DNA of 64,000 nt from Sphingosinicella sp963974575 (GCF_963974575.1 NZ_CAXBBQ010000005.1:273171-337170), one strand, 5' to 3'. Positions 35,492 through 44,819 are shown, numbered from the stretch's first letter. The notes: a model not told the origin generated them from the sequence alone. Numbers and translations are program-made.

Positions 35492-36286
35492 ATGAAAGCG
35501 CCGTCGCTGCACCGCCTGCCGAAGTTCGAAAAAGTCTCGAACGGGGACTATGAGGCGGCGCTGAAGACGGTTCAGGAGCGGCTCGCGGCGGTGCAGGCGA
35601 GCTGCATAGGCCGCAGCCGCCGCGCTATCGTCGCCGTCGAAGGTCTGGACGCAGCGGGCAAGGGCGGCTTCATCCAGCGGTTGACCGCGCCGTGGGACCC
35701 GCGATTCTTCGATGTGCAGCCGATCAAGGCGCCGGACACCGAAGAAAAGGCACACCACTATCTCTGGCGCTTCTGGCAGAAGCTGCCGGCGCAGGGCGAA
35801 GTGAACATCTTCGATCGCACCTGGTACGGGCGCGTACTCGTGGAACGAGTCGAAGGTTTCGCAACCGAAGCCGAATGGCGCCGCGCCTACGACGAGATCA
35901 ACGCCTTCGAGAAGACGCTCGCCGATGATGGCACCATCATCATCAAGCTGTTCTTCACGGTGACCCAGAAGGAACAGGACAAGCGACTGGTCGAGCGGCT
36001 GGAGACGCCCGAGAAGCGCTGGAAAGTGTCGGCCGAGGACTTCCGCAACCGGATGAAGCGAGATGCCTATGTCGAAGCGGCCGAAGACATGTTTGTCCGT
36101 ACGCACACGGCCCATGCGCCGTGGACGATCATCGACGGCGAGCACAAGAAGACGGCGCGCATCACGGCGCTGAACCTCGTGGCGGATCGGCTTGCAGACG
36201 GGCTCGACCTTTCGCCCCCGGCGCTTTCGCCCGATATCGTGACGCTGGCGAAGGCCGCGTTCGGCAAGAAGCTGAACCTCGGCTAA
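35492..36286 (+). CDS. ppk2: PPK2-family polyphosphate kinase
   Basis: A 264-residue polyphosphate:nucleotide phosphotransferase, the family that mostly runs toward NDP or NMP phosphorylation using polyphosphate. Walker A is GLDAAGKGG at residues 51-59, Walker B-like FDRTWYGRVLVERVEGF follows near 108, and the Arg/Lys lid includes RWKVS near 171. It is a single-domain member; whether it acts on AMP, ADP or both cannot be told. It lies four bases after aspS, and with ppk1 and ppx completes a polyphosphate neighbourhood. Confidence 0.92.
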   Translation: MKAPSLHRLPKFEKVSNGDYEAALKTVQERLAAVQASCIGRSRRAIVAVEGLDAAGKGGFIQRLTAPWDPRFFDVQPIKAPDTEEKAHHYLWRFWQKLPAQGEVNIFDRTWYGRVLVERVEGFATEAEWRRAYDEINAFEKTLADDGTIIIKLFFTVTQKEQDKRLVERLETPEKRWKVSAEDFRNRMKRDAYVEAAEDMFVRTHTAHAPWTIIDGEHKKTARITALNLVADRLADGLDLSPPALSPDIVTLAKAAFGKKLNLG

Positions 36287-36356
36287 CACCGGCCTTCAGC
36301 CGCGGTTCAACGAACGAGTCGCAATCTCCATGACACTTGGGTCAGGAGTGCTCAAA

Positions 36357-37313
36357 ATGCGTGTTTATAAGACAGGTTTGTTGGCGGGTACGCTGGTTGC
36401 GGCGATCCTCGCCGGTCCGGCGATGGCGCAGGACCGTGACCGCGACGGACCTCGCCCGCAGCGCGAACGCGGAATGCAGGTCAATCGCGAGGCGCAGCGT
36501 GCGCCGGAGGCAAGGCCGCAGCGGGTCGCCCCGCCGGAACGTAGCCAAGAACGCCCTCAGGTTCGCCGGACCGAAACACCCGAACCCCGCCAATCGCGTT
36601 TGGAAACGCGGCAGGCGGAGGCTGTGCAGAAGCGCATGAATGGGGTGATCGGCCGCGAGAACCAGCGCTACGGTGATAACGACCGCAATCGGGGCCGTGA
36701 CTGGAACAACCGCGACCGTGACGGCCGAGAGGGTGACCGCCGTGATTGGGACAAGAACCGCGACCGGAACGACAACCGCAACTGGGATCGCAACCGCGAT
36801 CGCAAAGAGGATTGGCGCGAGCGCAACAAGGATTGGGACCGCGATCGTGATCGTGATCGCTGGCGGGACAAGGACCGCAATCACGACAGGGATCGCGACC
36901 GCTGGCGCGACCACAATCGACGCCCGGTCGTGATCGTGCGCCCCAGCCCCAACTATCGTTACCGTCCGCACTGGTGGGGCCAGAGCTATTTCTCGTTCGA
37001 TAACCGCTACTACGGCCAATACGACTATGGCTCGTGGTATCGCCCCGGCTACGGCTTTTATGGCTCGCAGTACGGCAGCGGCTGGGCGGTGCTCGATCCC
37101 TGGCTCAGGCAAGATCCGGCTGCGAAGCACTGGGTGATGTGGAACTTCGATCGCAACCGCAACGGCCAGCTTTCGAAGGACGAGGCCCGGCGCGCCAACC
37201 GCGAGTTCGCCCGGCTCGCAGACCGTGATCGCGACGGTTATCTGAACGACAGGGAGATCCGGTTCGGTGTTGAAGAGCTGCGCGACGAGTACCGCTACAG
37301 CTTCAACTATTGA
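36357..37313 (+). CDS. exported EF-hand protein with Asp/Arg/Asn-rich low-complexity region
   Basis: A 318-residue protein with a signal peptide (ends near AMAQD, residue 25) and a Pro/Arg/Glu-rich stretch. A low-complexity mixed-charge segment of Asp, Arg, Asn and Trp follows at about residues 105-195, then a Tyr/Gly/Trp-rich block, and two EF-hand-like loops at the C-terminus: one starting DRNRNGQLSKDE near residue 263 and DRDRDGYLNDRE near 289. The DxDxDG pattern of the second fits calcium binding. CAGGAG lies upstream of ATG 36357. The role is unknown; a calcium-responsive envelope protein is an inference. Confidence 0.75.
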   Translation: MRVYKTGLLAGTLVAAILAGPAMAQDRDRDGPRPQRERGMQVNREAQRAPEARPQRVAPPERSQERPQVRRTETPEPRQSRLETRQAEAVQKRMNGVIGRENQRYGDNDRNRGRDWNNRDRDGREGDRRDWDKNRDRNDNRNWDRNRDRKEDWRERNKDWDRDRDRDRWRDKDRNHDRDRDRWRDHNRRPVVIVRPSPNYRYRPHWWGQSYFSFDNRYYGQYDYGSWYRPGYGFYGSQYGSGWAVLDPWLRQDPAAKHWVMWNFDRNRNGQLSKDEARRANREFARLADRDRDGYLNDREIRFGVEELRDEYRYSFNY

Positions 37314-37789
37314 GGGTAGGCGATCGCGACGACCTCAAGCTCCTGCAGCCCCCCCGGCAGGCGGACGCTTCTGAGGTCTCCGATCGCCGCGCCCTTCAGC
37401 GCGGTGGCGAGCGGCGCGCGCCAGGAAATGTGTCCGCGCGGCGTGTCCGTCTCATCCTCGCCCACGATCGTGATCGTGCGCTGCCGGTCGTCTTCATCGG
37501 CGACGGTGACGGTGGCGCCGAAGAACACCCGCGACTTGTCGGGCTGCTTCGCCGGATCGACGACGCGGGCATTTTTCAGCCGCTTCGAAATGCGGGTCAG
37601 CTCACGGTCGATCTCGCGCAGCCGCTTGCGTCCGTAGAGATAGTCACCGTTTTCAGAGCGGTCGCCGTTCCCAGCCGCCCACGAGACGATTTCGACGATC
37701 TTCGGGCGCTCGACCTCGAAGAGCGCGCGGTGCGCCTCGATGAGCGCCTTCATGCCTGCTGGCGTAATGTAGTTGGGGGTATCGGCCAT
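37307..37789 (-). CDS. greB: transcription elongation factor GreB
   Basis: A 160-residue Gre factor that enters the RNA polymerase secondary channel and stimulates cleavage of backtracked RNA. The N-terminal coiled coil has the acidic tip GDRSENGDYLYGRKRLREID near residue 45-64 (key residues Asp46 and Glu49 by position), and the C-terminal FKBP-like domain contains VFFGATVTVADED. The basic patch favours GreB over GreA. ATG at 37789 gives the usual length. Its 3' end overlaps the EF-hand gene by seven bases. Confidence 0.9.
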   Translation of the reverse strand: MADTPNYITPAGMKALIEAHRALFEVERPKIVEIVSWAAGNGDRSENGDYLYGRKRLREIDRELTRISKRLKNARVVDPAKQPDKSRVFFGATVTVADEDDRQRTITIVGEDETDTPRGHISWRAPLATALKGAAIGDLRSVRLPGGLQELEVVAIAYPQ

Positions 37790-37793
37790 CGGC

Positions 37794-39851
37794 TCAACCG
37801 GGACGGTTCTTGCCCATCCACGCCGAGAGCGTGTTGGTGGAGGGCTGCCCCGCGCGCGTCGGATTGAGGCGGTCGTAAACCACGGCATTTTCCAGCACAG
37901 CGCGCACGTAGCCGCGCGTTTCGGTAAACGGGATTTCCTCCATCCAGCGCACGGCATCGACGCTTGGCAGTCGGGGGTCGCCGTTCGCGGCGATCCACTT
38001 CCGCACGTTGCCCGCACCGGCGTTGTAGGAGGCGATCGCGAGCATGTGGTTGCCGCCCCACTGATCGACGAGATTGAGGTAGTAGGTCGATCCGAGCTGG
38101 ACGTTGTAGTTCGGATCCCCAGTGAGCGCCTCGGGGCGATAGCTCGTGCCCATCTTGCCCGCGGTCTCGCGCGCTGTACCGGGCATCAGCTGCATCAGGC
38201 CGCGCGCGCCGGCGCGGCTGACGGCGGTAGGATCAAAGCGGCTTTCCTGGCGGGTGATCGCGTGGATCATCGTCCAGTTGCTCGTCAGCACGCCGCCGAC
38301 GGGCAGCTGCGGGTAAGCGAAACGCAGGATCGCGGGCGGTCCGTCTACCAGTTCGCCGCGGCTCGCGATCAGCGCATAATCGGCGCGGCCGAGCTGCTGC
38401 GCCAGCTCGCTGACGAGGAATTCGCGCGCCGACGTCTTCGCCCCGTCTGCAAGCGTTTTCAGGAACAGTGTCTGTTTCCCCCGGTCGCCCGCCATGCCGA
38501 GCAGGCGGGCAGCCGCGACGCGGTCGTCCGCTGCGAACGCCTGACGCTCGGGTGTCGGCACGACGGGATCAGCCGCCGTTGGAATCGAGAGTGGGCGGTT
38601 CAGCCGCTCGGCGGCGAGTTGGCCATAGAAGGTGAGGGGGAAGCGCGCCGCGGTTTCGAGATTACGGTTGGCGTCTATGGTGAGTCCCGCCGCTTCAGCC
38701 GCGCGTCCCGCCCAGTAATGCCCGCGTGAGCGTGTGCCCGCGAACGCCGCGGCGGCGGCGAAGTTCTCGAAGTGGCGGACGGCTTCGCGTGCGCGGTTCA
38801 GCTTGTGGAGCGCTGTCCACCCCGCCAGCCATTCAAGGCTGGTGAAGGTGTCGCGCTCGGCCGCGCTGTAGCTGGTCAGCGGGCGGTCGAAGGCGAAGCC
38901 GCCGTGATTATGGGCGATCTCGAAGGCGAGGCTGTTCTGATTGTCGTTCACCGCGCCTCGCGCCGCCGCCAAAACCTCGACCATCCAGGCGTTGCGGTCT
39001 CCCGCGCTGCCGGGCGCGATCTCTGCACGCGCAAGAAGCTGGCGCGCGGCAAGGCTGTTGCCGCTGGCGCGCAGGAAGGCGCTGCGGTCGGCGATGAGGC
39101 CCGGGTTGTTTTCGAAGCCGGTGCCGAGCTTGCTGATCGCGAGGTTGGCGTCCACCGCCGCAGGTGCCGCGGCCGCGCCCCTCGCGGCCGTTGCCCGCTG
39201 GAGCGCAATGCGCGCTTCTGCAAGCGTGCGGTCGCTCCCTGCCAGGAAGGTCAGCATCCGCGTCGCGGTCGCAAGATCGCCCTGCCAGAGCAGCCGATCC
39301 ATGCGGAAAACGTGATCGTCGCGGCTGAGGATGCCGCCGAACGCCGCGAGGAACTGGTTTTCAAGCGCTGGACCGATGCCGCCCATGCGCCACGCCTGCT
39401 TCGCTTCGGTATTGGCGGCGTTGGTCATGCCTGCCGCCATCAGGGCTTCGGCGTGGCGGAAGCGGCCGATGCCCGAAAGCGGCGGCAGCACGCGGAAGAA
39501 GGAGAGGCGTGCGGCCATCGGCGTCGTATCGGTGATCGTGCCCTCGGCGCGGCGGCGCAGATCGTCGGCGCCCGGCCAGTCTGCGTTGGCGCGCAGGAAC
39601 TCCGAAAATTCAGAGAACGTGGCCGTGTATTCCGGGCGCCGCAGACGGTCCCACAGCAGCAGCTTCTGCGCGGTCGGCGAGCCGCTGACGCCCATTGCGG
39701 AGACGGGGCGGAACTCGCGGCGGGCCTGCGCTTCCAGCCCCGCTTTCAACGCATCCGCGTCGGCACGAGACTGGGCGGCAGCGGGCGGCGCGGCAAGCGC
39801 AGCCGCCGAAAGCAGGGCAAATCGCAGAAGAACGCTGGTAACACTGGACAC
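37794..39851 (-). CDS. soluble lytic murein transglycosylase
   Basis: A 685-residue periplasmic enzyme that cleaves peptidoglycan to 1,6-anhydro-muropeptides. It has a signal peptide ending near PAAAQS (residue 26) and a long alpha-superhelical U-domain (about residues 40-490). The C-terminal SLT domain at about 505-660 has the catalytic Glu in RQESRFDPTAVS, GLMQLMPGTA and SYNAGAGNV. Slt70-type length. GTG at 39851 is chosen because it opens the signal peptide; the frame upstream overlaps the divergent dapA region. It lies 4 bases upstream of greB. Confidence 0.9.
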   Translation of the reverse strand: MSSVTSVLLRFALLSAAALAAPPAAAQSRADADALKAGLEAQARREFRPVSAMGVSGSPTAQKLLLWDRLRRPEYTATFSEFSEFLRANADWPGADDLRRRAEGTITDTTPMAARLSFFRVLPPLSGIGRFRHAEALMAAGMTNAANTEAKQAWRMGGIGPALENQFLAAFGGILSRDDHVFRMDRLLWQGDLATATRMLTFLAGSDRTLAEARIALQRATAARGAAAAPAAVDANLAISKLGTGFENNPGLIADRSAFLRASGNSLAARQLLARAEIAPGSAGDRNAWMVEVLAAARGAVNDNQNSLAFEIAHNHGGFAFDRPLTSYSAAERDTFTSLEWLAGWTALHKLNRAREAVRHFENFAAAAAFAGTRSRGHYWAGRAAEAAGLTIDANRNLETAARFPLTFYGQLAAERLNRPLSIPTAADPVVPTPERQAFAADDRVAAARLLGMAGDRGKQTLFLKTLADGAKTSAREFLVSELAQQLGRADYALIASRGELVDGPPAILRFAYPQLPVGGVLTSNWTMIHAITRQESRFDPTAVSRAGARGLMQLMPGTARETAGKMGTSYRPEALTGDPNYNVQLGSTYYLNLVDQWGGNHMLAIASYNAGAGNVRKWIAANGDPRLPSVDAVRWMEEIPFTETRGYVRAVLENAVVYDRLNPTRAGQPSTNTLSAWMGKNRPG

Positions 39852-39952
39852 AGACTTTCCGAGCCTCCTATGACGCCACAAACAGGCCGACTGCGAACGA
39901 CGCGTGCAAGAGTGCAGTAGCGGCGCGCGAGGAGGCAACGGGCGAGAGTAGC

Positions 39953-40834
39953 ATGACAGCGAGATTCTACGGTTCCATTCCGGCACTTGTCACCCCGTTC
40001 CGCGACGGGTCGGTGGATTTTGCGACCTTCGAGGCATTTGTCGACTGGCAGATCGCCGAAGGCAGCACCGGCCTTGTGCCCTGCGGCACCACCGGCGAAT
40101 CGGCCACGATGACGATCGACGAGCACAATGCCGTGACCGCCGCCTGCATCAAAGCCGCCGCCGGCCGCGTGCCGGTGATCGCGGGCTGCGGCTCCAACGA
40201 CACGGCGTGCGCGGTTTCGCACGTCCGCCATGCCGAGAAGGCGGGGGCTGATGCGGCGCTCGTTGTCAGCCCCTATTACAACAGGCCCAATCAGGAAGGC
40301 CTCTATCAGCACTTCAAGGCGGTGGCCGAGGCGACCAGCCTGCCGATCATCCTCTACAACATCCCCGGACGCAGCGTCGTCGACATCGCGCCCGCAACGA
40401 TGAAGCGGCTTTCCGAGATTCCGAACATTGTCGGCGTCAAGGATGCGACGGGTGTGCTTCAGCGCATTTCAGAGCAGCGCCTTTCCTGCGGCACGGACTT
40501 CATCCAGCTTTCGGGCAACGACGACATGACGCTCGGCATCATGGCTTCGGGCGGGCAGGGCTGCATCTCGGTGACGGCGAACGTCGCCCCGCGCCTGTGC
40601 GCCGAGTTCCAGACCGCCTGCCGCGAAAACCGCTGGAACGATGCGCTTGCGCTTCAGGACCGGCTTTTTCCGTTGCACGTGGGTCTCTTCTCGGACGCAA
40701 GCCCCGGCCCCGCGAAATATGCGCTTTCGAAGCTCGGCAAGCTGCGCGAAGAGCTGCGTTTGCCGATGGTTCCGGCCGGAGAGGCCGCGCGGCGCATTGT
40801 GGATGCTGCGATGGCCCATGCCGGGATCGGCTGA
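39953..40834 (+). CDS. dapA: 4-hydroxy-tetrahydrodipicolinate synthase
   Basis: A 293-residue enzyme of the lysine/diaminopimelate pathway that condenses pyruvate with aspartate semialdehyde. It opens with IPALVTPFRDG, has the CGTTGESATM phosphate-binding motif near residue 43, a Tyr in SPYYNRPNQEG near 107, and the Schiff-base Lys163 in VGVKDATG. Length is standard. It is divergent from slt, with about 100 bases between, and its stop overlaps the smpB start (TGATG). Confidence 0.96.
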   Translation: MTARFYGSIPALVTPFRDGSVDFATFEAFVDWQIAEGSTGLVPCGTTGESATMTIDEHNAVTAACIKAAAGRVPVIAGCGSNDTACAVSHVRHAEKAGADAALVVSPYYNRPNQEGLYQHFKAVAEATSLPIILYNIPGRSVVDIAPATMKRLSEIPNIVGVKDATGVLQRISEQRLSCGTDFIQLSGNDDMTLGIMASGGQGCISVTANVAPRLCAEFQTACRENRWNDALALQDRLFPLHVGLFSDASPGPAKYALSKLGKLREELRLPMVPAGEAARRIVDAAMAHAGIG

Positions 40835-41319
40835 TGGTGCGCCCGCAACGGGCTGGCAGCTTCAGCAAGGTCAAGACCGTCGCTGAAAACCGCAAGGCCC
40901 GCTACGAATATGCGATAGAAGACGTCTTCGAGGCCGGTATCGCGCTGACCGGCACCGAGGTGAAGTCGCTGCGCTTCGGCGAGGGTACGATCGCGGAGTC
41001 CTATGCCGAGGTGAACGGGGAAGAAGTGTGGCTGATCAACGCCAATATCCCCGAATTCAGCCACGGGAACCGCTTCAATCATGAGCCGCGGCGCCCCCGC
41101 AAGCTGCTGCTGCACAGCCGCGAAATCGCCAAGCTGCACGGTGCCGTCGCCCGGCAAGGGATGACATTGGTGCCGCTCTCCATATATTTCAACGAACGGG
41201 GTCGTGCGAAGGTCGAACTGGCGCTCGCCAAAGGCAAGAAGCTCCACGACAAGCGGGCGACAGAGCGTGACCGGGACTGGAAGCGCGATCAGGCGCGTAT
41301 CCTCCGGGATCGCGGTTAG
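40834..41319 (+). CDS. smpB: SsrA-binding protein SmpB
   Basis: A 161-residue RNA-binding protein that carries tmRNA to stalled ribosomes. It has the family patterns ARYEYAIEDVFEAGIALTGTEVKSLR in blocks near residue 22-47, HEPRRPRKLLLH near 86, and a basic C-terminal tail ending DKRATERDRDWKRDQ, which mimics the mRNA path residues. ATG overlaps the dapA stop. The tmRNA gene itself is not in the window. Confidence 0.96.
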   Translation: MVRPQRAGSFSKVKTVAENRKARYEYAIEDVFEAGIALTGTEVKSLRFGEGTIAESYAEVNGEEVWLINANIPEFSHGNRFNHEPRRPRKLLLHSREIAKLHGAVARQGMTLVPLSIYFNERGRAKVELALAKGKKLHDKRATERDRDWKRDQARILRDRG

Positions 41320-41328
41320 GGTTTTTGA

Positions 41329-41904
41329 ATGCGGCTCATCAAGTGGCTGAAGGAAAAGCGCCCCTCACGAGAGGCGATGCTGGAAAACCGCTGGATTCGG
41401 CCGTTCGCCAATACCATCGGAAATCCGGTCATCTGGCATTTCAACCGTAAGTCGGTGGCGCGGGGCGTGGCGCTCGGCATGTTCTTCGGGCTCTCAATCC
41501 CCTTCGCGCAGGCGCCCGCAGCGGCACTCTTCGCCGTGCCGTGCCGCGCGAACTTGCCCGTTGCGGCGTTTGTCACCTTCATCTCGAATCCGCTGACCAC
41601 ACCCTTCATCGCCATCGGGGCGTACCAGATCGGCGCATGGATGCTGAACCGGCAGGACGGCGGGTTACTTGCGAACATGACGGCTGATCACTGGGCCGAG
41701 GACCTGATGGTCGTGGTCACCAACGCGCCGCTGCCGCTTGCGATCGGCCTGTTCGTCATCGCGACGTTCGGCGCGGTGATCGGCTACCTCGGCATTCATG
41801 GTATATGGCGCCTGTGGATTCACCAGCGGATGGAAGCCCGCCGGAAGCGGGACGCGCGGCGGACGGGAGACGGTGATGGGCGGGTTCCGGGAAAAGCTGG
41901 TTGA
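41329..41904 (+). CDS. DUF2062 membrane protein
   Basis: A 191-residue protein with two to three transmembrane segments (about residues 40-65, 75-100 and 130-155) and the DUF2062 pattern SVARGVALGMFFGLSIPF, then ISNPLTTPFI. The basic C-terminal tail is cytoplasmic by the positive-inside rule. Function unknown. It lies nine bases after smpB and its last 29 bases overlap the molybdopterin oxidoreductase gene. Confidence 0.82.
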   Translation: MRLIKWLKEKRPSREAMLENRWIRPFANTIGNPVIWHFNRKSVARGVALGMFFGLSIPFAQAPAAALFAVPCRANLPVAAFVTFISNPLTTPFIAIGAYQIGAWMLNRQDGGLLANMTADHWAEDLMVVVTNAPLPLAIGLFVIATFGAVIGYLGIHGIWRLWIHQRMEARRKRDARRTGDGDGRVPGKAG

Positions 41905-42520
41905 AACCAAGAAGGCGTGGGCGCGTGCCGGTCGCCTGCTGACGGGCAAGACCGCCGAACACGGCATCGATCGCCTGCCTCCGGGGCAGCGGCTCGTCGA
42001 AAACTGGCCGGTGCTCGATCTCGGCATCCAGCCCGATGTGCCGAAAACCGACTGGCAGCTTGTCATCGACGGTGCCGTCGAGAACCCCGTGACGTGGGAT
42101 TGGGACGCGTTCCTCGCACAGCCGCAGGTGGAGGACGTCTCCGACATCCACTGCGTGACGCAGTGGTCTCGCTACGACAATCGCTGGAACGGCGTGTCGA
42201 CACGTCACATTGCCGATGTGGTGAAGCCGCTCGGCGGGGTGAAGCACGTGCTCTTCACCAGTTACGACGGCTACACGACGAACGTCGAATATGCGCATTT
42301 CCTCGAAGAGGACTGCCTCGTCGCGCACACGCACGATGGCGCGCCGATCAGTCGCGAACACGGGGGGCCAGCCCGGCTGGTGATCCCGCGCTATTATTTC
42401 TGGAAAAGCCCGAAATGGCTGAAGCGCATCAGCTTCACGGTCGAAGACACGCCAGGCTTCTGGGAAGTGCGCGGCTATCACAATGTCGGCGATCCATGGC
42501 TGGAGCAGCGCTACAGTTGA
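41876..42520 (+). CDS. sulfite oxidase-like molybdopterin oxidoreductase
   Basis: A 214-residue protein of the sulfite oxidase fold without a signal peptide. It has DWQLVIDGAVENP near residue 57 and DIHCVTQWSRYDNRWNGVS near 84, where the Cys is the probable Mo ligand. YDGYTTNVEYA follows, then GPARLVIPRYYFWKSPKWLKRI near 162. Members of this family use molybdopterin cofactor; the substrate is not known. There is no heme domain or membrane partner beside it. ATG at 41876 (or GTG 41873) overlaps the DUF2062 gene. Its need for molybdate fits with modABC in the same window. Confidence 0.85.
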   Translation: MGGFREKLVETKKAWARAGRLLTGKTAEHGIDRLPPGQRLVENWPVLDLGIQPDVPKTDWQLVIDGAVENPVTWDWDAFLAQPQVEDVSDIHCVTQWSRYDNRWNGVSTRHIADVVKPLGGVKHVLFTSYDGYTTNVEYAHFLEEDCLVAHTHDGAPISREHGGPARLVIPRYYFWKSPKWLKRISFTVEDTPGFWEVRGYHNVGDPWLEQRYS

Positions 42521-42624
42521 ACGTTTGTATAACGGAGTCGGCTGTTCATCGAAGGGTTGAGCCACGCATGCGCGCGCGGCGAGTAGGCTTCCGGTATGCT
42601 CATCTGTTTCAGGGACTGCCAATT

Positions 42625-44658
42625 ATGAAGACTATTTTTCTGTGTGCTGCGTCTGCAGCAGCGCTCCTTGCCGCGCCTGCGTTTGCCGCCGACAAGCCGG
42701 AAATCGGCAGCTGGGGCTTCGACGAGGCGGGCATGGACCGCAACATCGCAGCCGGCGACGACTTCATCGGCTTTGCGGGCGGCACCTACCTGCGGAACCT
42801 TGAGATCCCCGCCGACCGTTCGAACTACGGCATGTTCACCAAGCTGCGCGATCTCAGCCAGGAACGGACGCGGACCATCATCGAAAGTGCCGCCGCCGGC
42901 CATGCCGGCAAGGGCTCGGTGGGCCAGAAGGTCGGCGACTACTACGCGAGCTTCCTCGACGAGGCGGCGATCGAAGCCAAGGGGATCACGCCGGTGCAGG
43001 CCGAGTTGGATGCGGTTGCCGGTATCAACTCGAAGACGGCGTTTGCGGCCGCGCTCGGCGAAGCGCTGCGCAGCTACGGCCCGTCGCCATTCCTCTACTA
43101 CATCAATCAGGATGAGAAGGCGCCGGACCGCTACGTGCCGGTCTTCTATCAGGGCGGCATCGGGCTTCCCGACCGCGACTATTACCTCGTCGACAATCCG
43201 GCGTACGTGGAGGCGCGCGACAAGTACAAGGCGCACATCGCGCGGATGTTCGTGCTTTCCGGCGTTTCGGCTGATCAAGCGGCGAAAAAGGCCGCTGCGA
43301 TCTATGAGCTCGAACACAAGTTTGCCGACGTGCATTGGACCGTCGTCGACAGCCGCGATTCCGACAAGGCCTACAACAAGTGGCTGAAGGCCGACTTCGC
43401 TGCGAAAGCGCCCGGCTTCGACTGGAACGCCTTCTTCGCCGCGGCAGGTCTCGGTAGCCAGAGCGAATTCATCGTCAGCCAGCCGAGCAGTTTTGCGGGC
43501 ATGGCCAAGATCATGGGCGAAGCCGACATGGCCACGCTTCGCGACTGGCTTGCCTTCAAGACGCTGAAGGATGCCGCGCCGCTCCTGCCCAAGGCGTTCG
43601 TGGACGAGAACTTCGCGTTCGAGGGCACCACGTTGTCGGGAACCCCGGAAATCCAACCCCGCTGGAAGCGGGGCGTCGATTCCGTGAACAGCGCGCTCGG
43701 TGAGGCGGTGGGGGAACTCTACGTCGCCAAATACTTCACGCCGGAGGCAAAGGCGCAGGCGGATGCGCTCGTCCGCAACCTCATCGCAGCGATGGACGCG
43801 CGCATTGCGAACCTATCGTGGATGACACCCGAGACGAAGGTGAAGGCGCGCGCCAAACTTGCCGCGTTCAAGCCGAAGATCGGCTATCCGACGAAGTGGA
43901 TCGATTATTCTGCGCTCGAAATCGAACCTGGCGACGCCTTTGGCAATGCGAAGCGCGCGGCTGCGTTCGAATATGACAGAAACCTTGCCAAGCTGGGCAA
44001 ACCCATCGACCGCGACGAGTGGTTCATGACGCCCCAGACGGTGAACGCCTATGCGAACCCGACGATGAACGAGGTGGTGTTCCCCGCGGCCATCCTGCAG
44101 CCGCCGTTCTTCGATCCGAACGCTGACCCGGCGGTCAACTACGGTGCGATCGGCGCGGTGATCGGCCACGAGATCACGCACCATTTCGATGATCAGGGCC
44201 GCAAGTATGATCCGACCGGAAAGCTCGCCGACTGGTGGACCCCCGAGGACGTGAAGCGCTTCAAGGTCTATACCGATCAGGTTGTGGCGCAGTACGGTGC
44301 CTACGAGCCGCTTCCCGGCGCGCACATCAATGGCGAACTGACGCTGGGCGAGAACATCGCCGACATCGCGGGCCTCACCGTCGCCTACGACGCCTATAAG
44401 GCATCGCTTGGCGGGAAGCCCGCACCCGTGGTCGGCGGCTTCACCGGCGATCAGCGATTCTTCCTCGGCTACTCGCAGATCTGGAGGCAGAAGTACCGCG
44501 ACGCCCAGCTTCGGCAGCAGCTCGCGACGGATCCCCATACGCCCGGCAACTGGCGGCCAACCGCCGTGCGTAATCTCGATGCTTGGTATCCGACCTTCAA
44601 TGTAAAATCGGGCGAGAAGCTTTATCTGCCCGAAGACCAGCGCATCCGCATCTGGTAA
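42625..44658 (+). CDS. M13 family (neprilysin-like) metallopeptidase
   Basis: A 677-residue exported endopeptidase. The signal peptide ends near AFAAD (residue 21). The N-terminal M13 domain is followed by the zinc-binding HEITHHF with His515, Glu516 and His519. NAYANP (about 473-478) forms the substrate-binding NAxxxP-type motif, and GENIADIAGL near 576 supplies the third ligand Glu. The C-terminus ends in the family pattern of Arg-Ile-Trp. ATG at 42625 begins the signal peptide, with AGGGA upstream. It lies just before tRNA-Pro. Confidence 0.93.
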   Translation: MKTIFLCAASAAALLAAPAFAADKPEIGSWGFDEAGMDRNIAAGDDFIGFAGGTYLRNLEIPADRSNYGMFTKLRDLSQERTRTIIESAAAGHAGKGSVGQKVGDYYASFLDEAAIEAKGITPVQAELDAVAGINSKTAFAAALGEALRSYGPSPFLYYINQDEKAPDRYVPVFYQGGIGLPDRDYYLVDNPAYVEARDKYKAHIARMFVLSGVSADQAAKKAAAIYELEHKFADVHWTVVDSRDSDKAYNKWLKADFAAKAPGFDWNAFFAAAGLGSQSEFIVSQPSSFAGMAKIMGEADMATLRDWLAFKTLKDAAPLLPKAFVDENFAFEGTTLSGTPEIQPRWKRGVDSVNSALGEAVGELYVAKYFTPEAKAQADALVRNLIAAMDARIANLSWMTPETKVKARAKLAAFKPKIGYPTKWIDYSALEIEPGDAFGNAKRAAAFEYDRNLAKLGKPIDRDEWFMTPQTVNAYANPTMNEVVFPAAILQPPFFDPNADPAVNYGAIGAVIGHEITHHFDDQGRKYDPTGKLADWWTPEDVKRFKVYTDQVVAQYGAYEPLPGAHINGELTLGENIADIAGLTVAYDAYKASLGGKPAPVVGGFTGDQRFFLGYSQIWRQKYRDAQLRQQLATDPHTPGNWRPTAVRNLDAWYPTFNVKSGEKLYLPEDQRIRIW

Positions 44659-44704
44659 ATCCTTGACGCACGGGAGCCGTCCGGCCATGGACGGTTCCCG
44701 GCGT

Positions 44705-44781
<77 letters not shown>

Positions 44782-44819
44782 CATCTTAAAAATGGCTGAT
44801 TTCTGCGGTTTTTAGAGAG

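Noticed and set aside
36650..36920. short DNA repeats as CRISPR array
   Set aside because: The repeats are irregular GAC/CGC codon runs inside the EF-hand gene, with no constant-length spacers.
36342..37130. 262-codon minus-strand frame rich in Val/Ala/Ile over the EF-hand gene
   Set aside because: It is the reverse reading of the Asp/Arg repeat and would look like a membrane protein only because of that composition.
40834..41319. tmRNA (ssrA) near smpB
   Set aside because: No tRNA-like ends or tag-coding region could be found beside smpB in this window.
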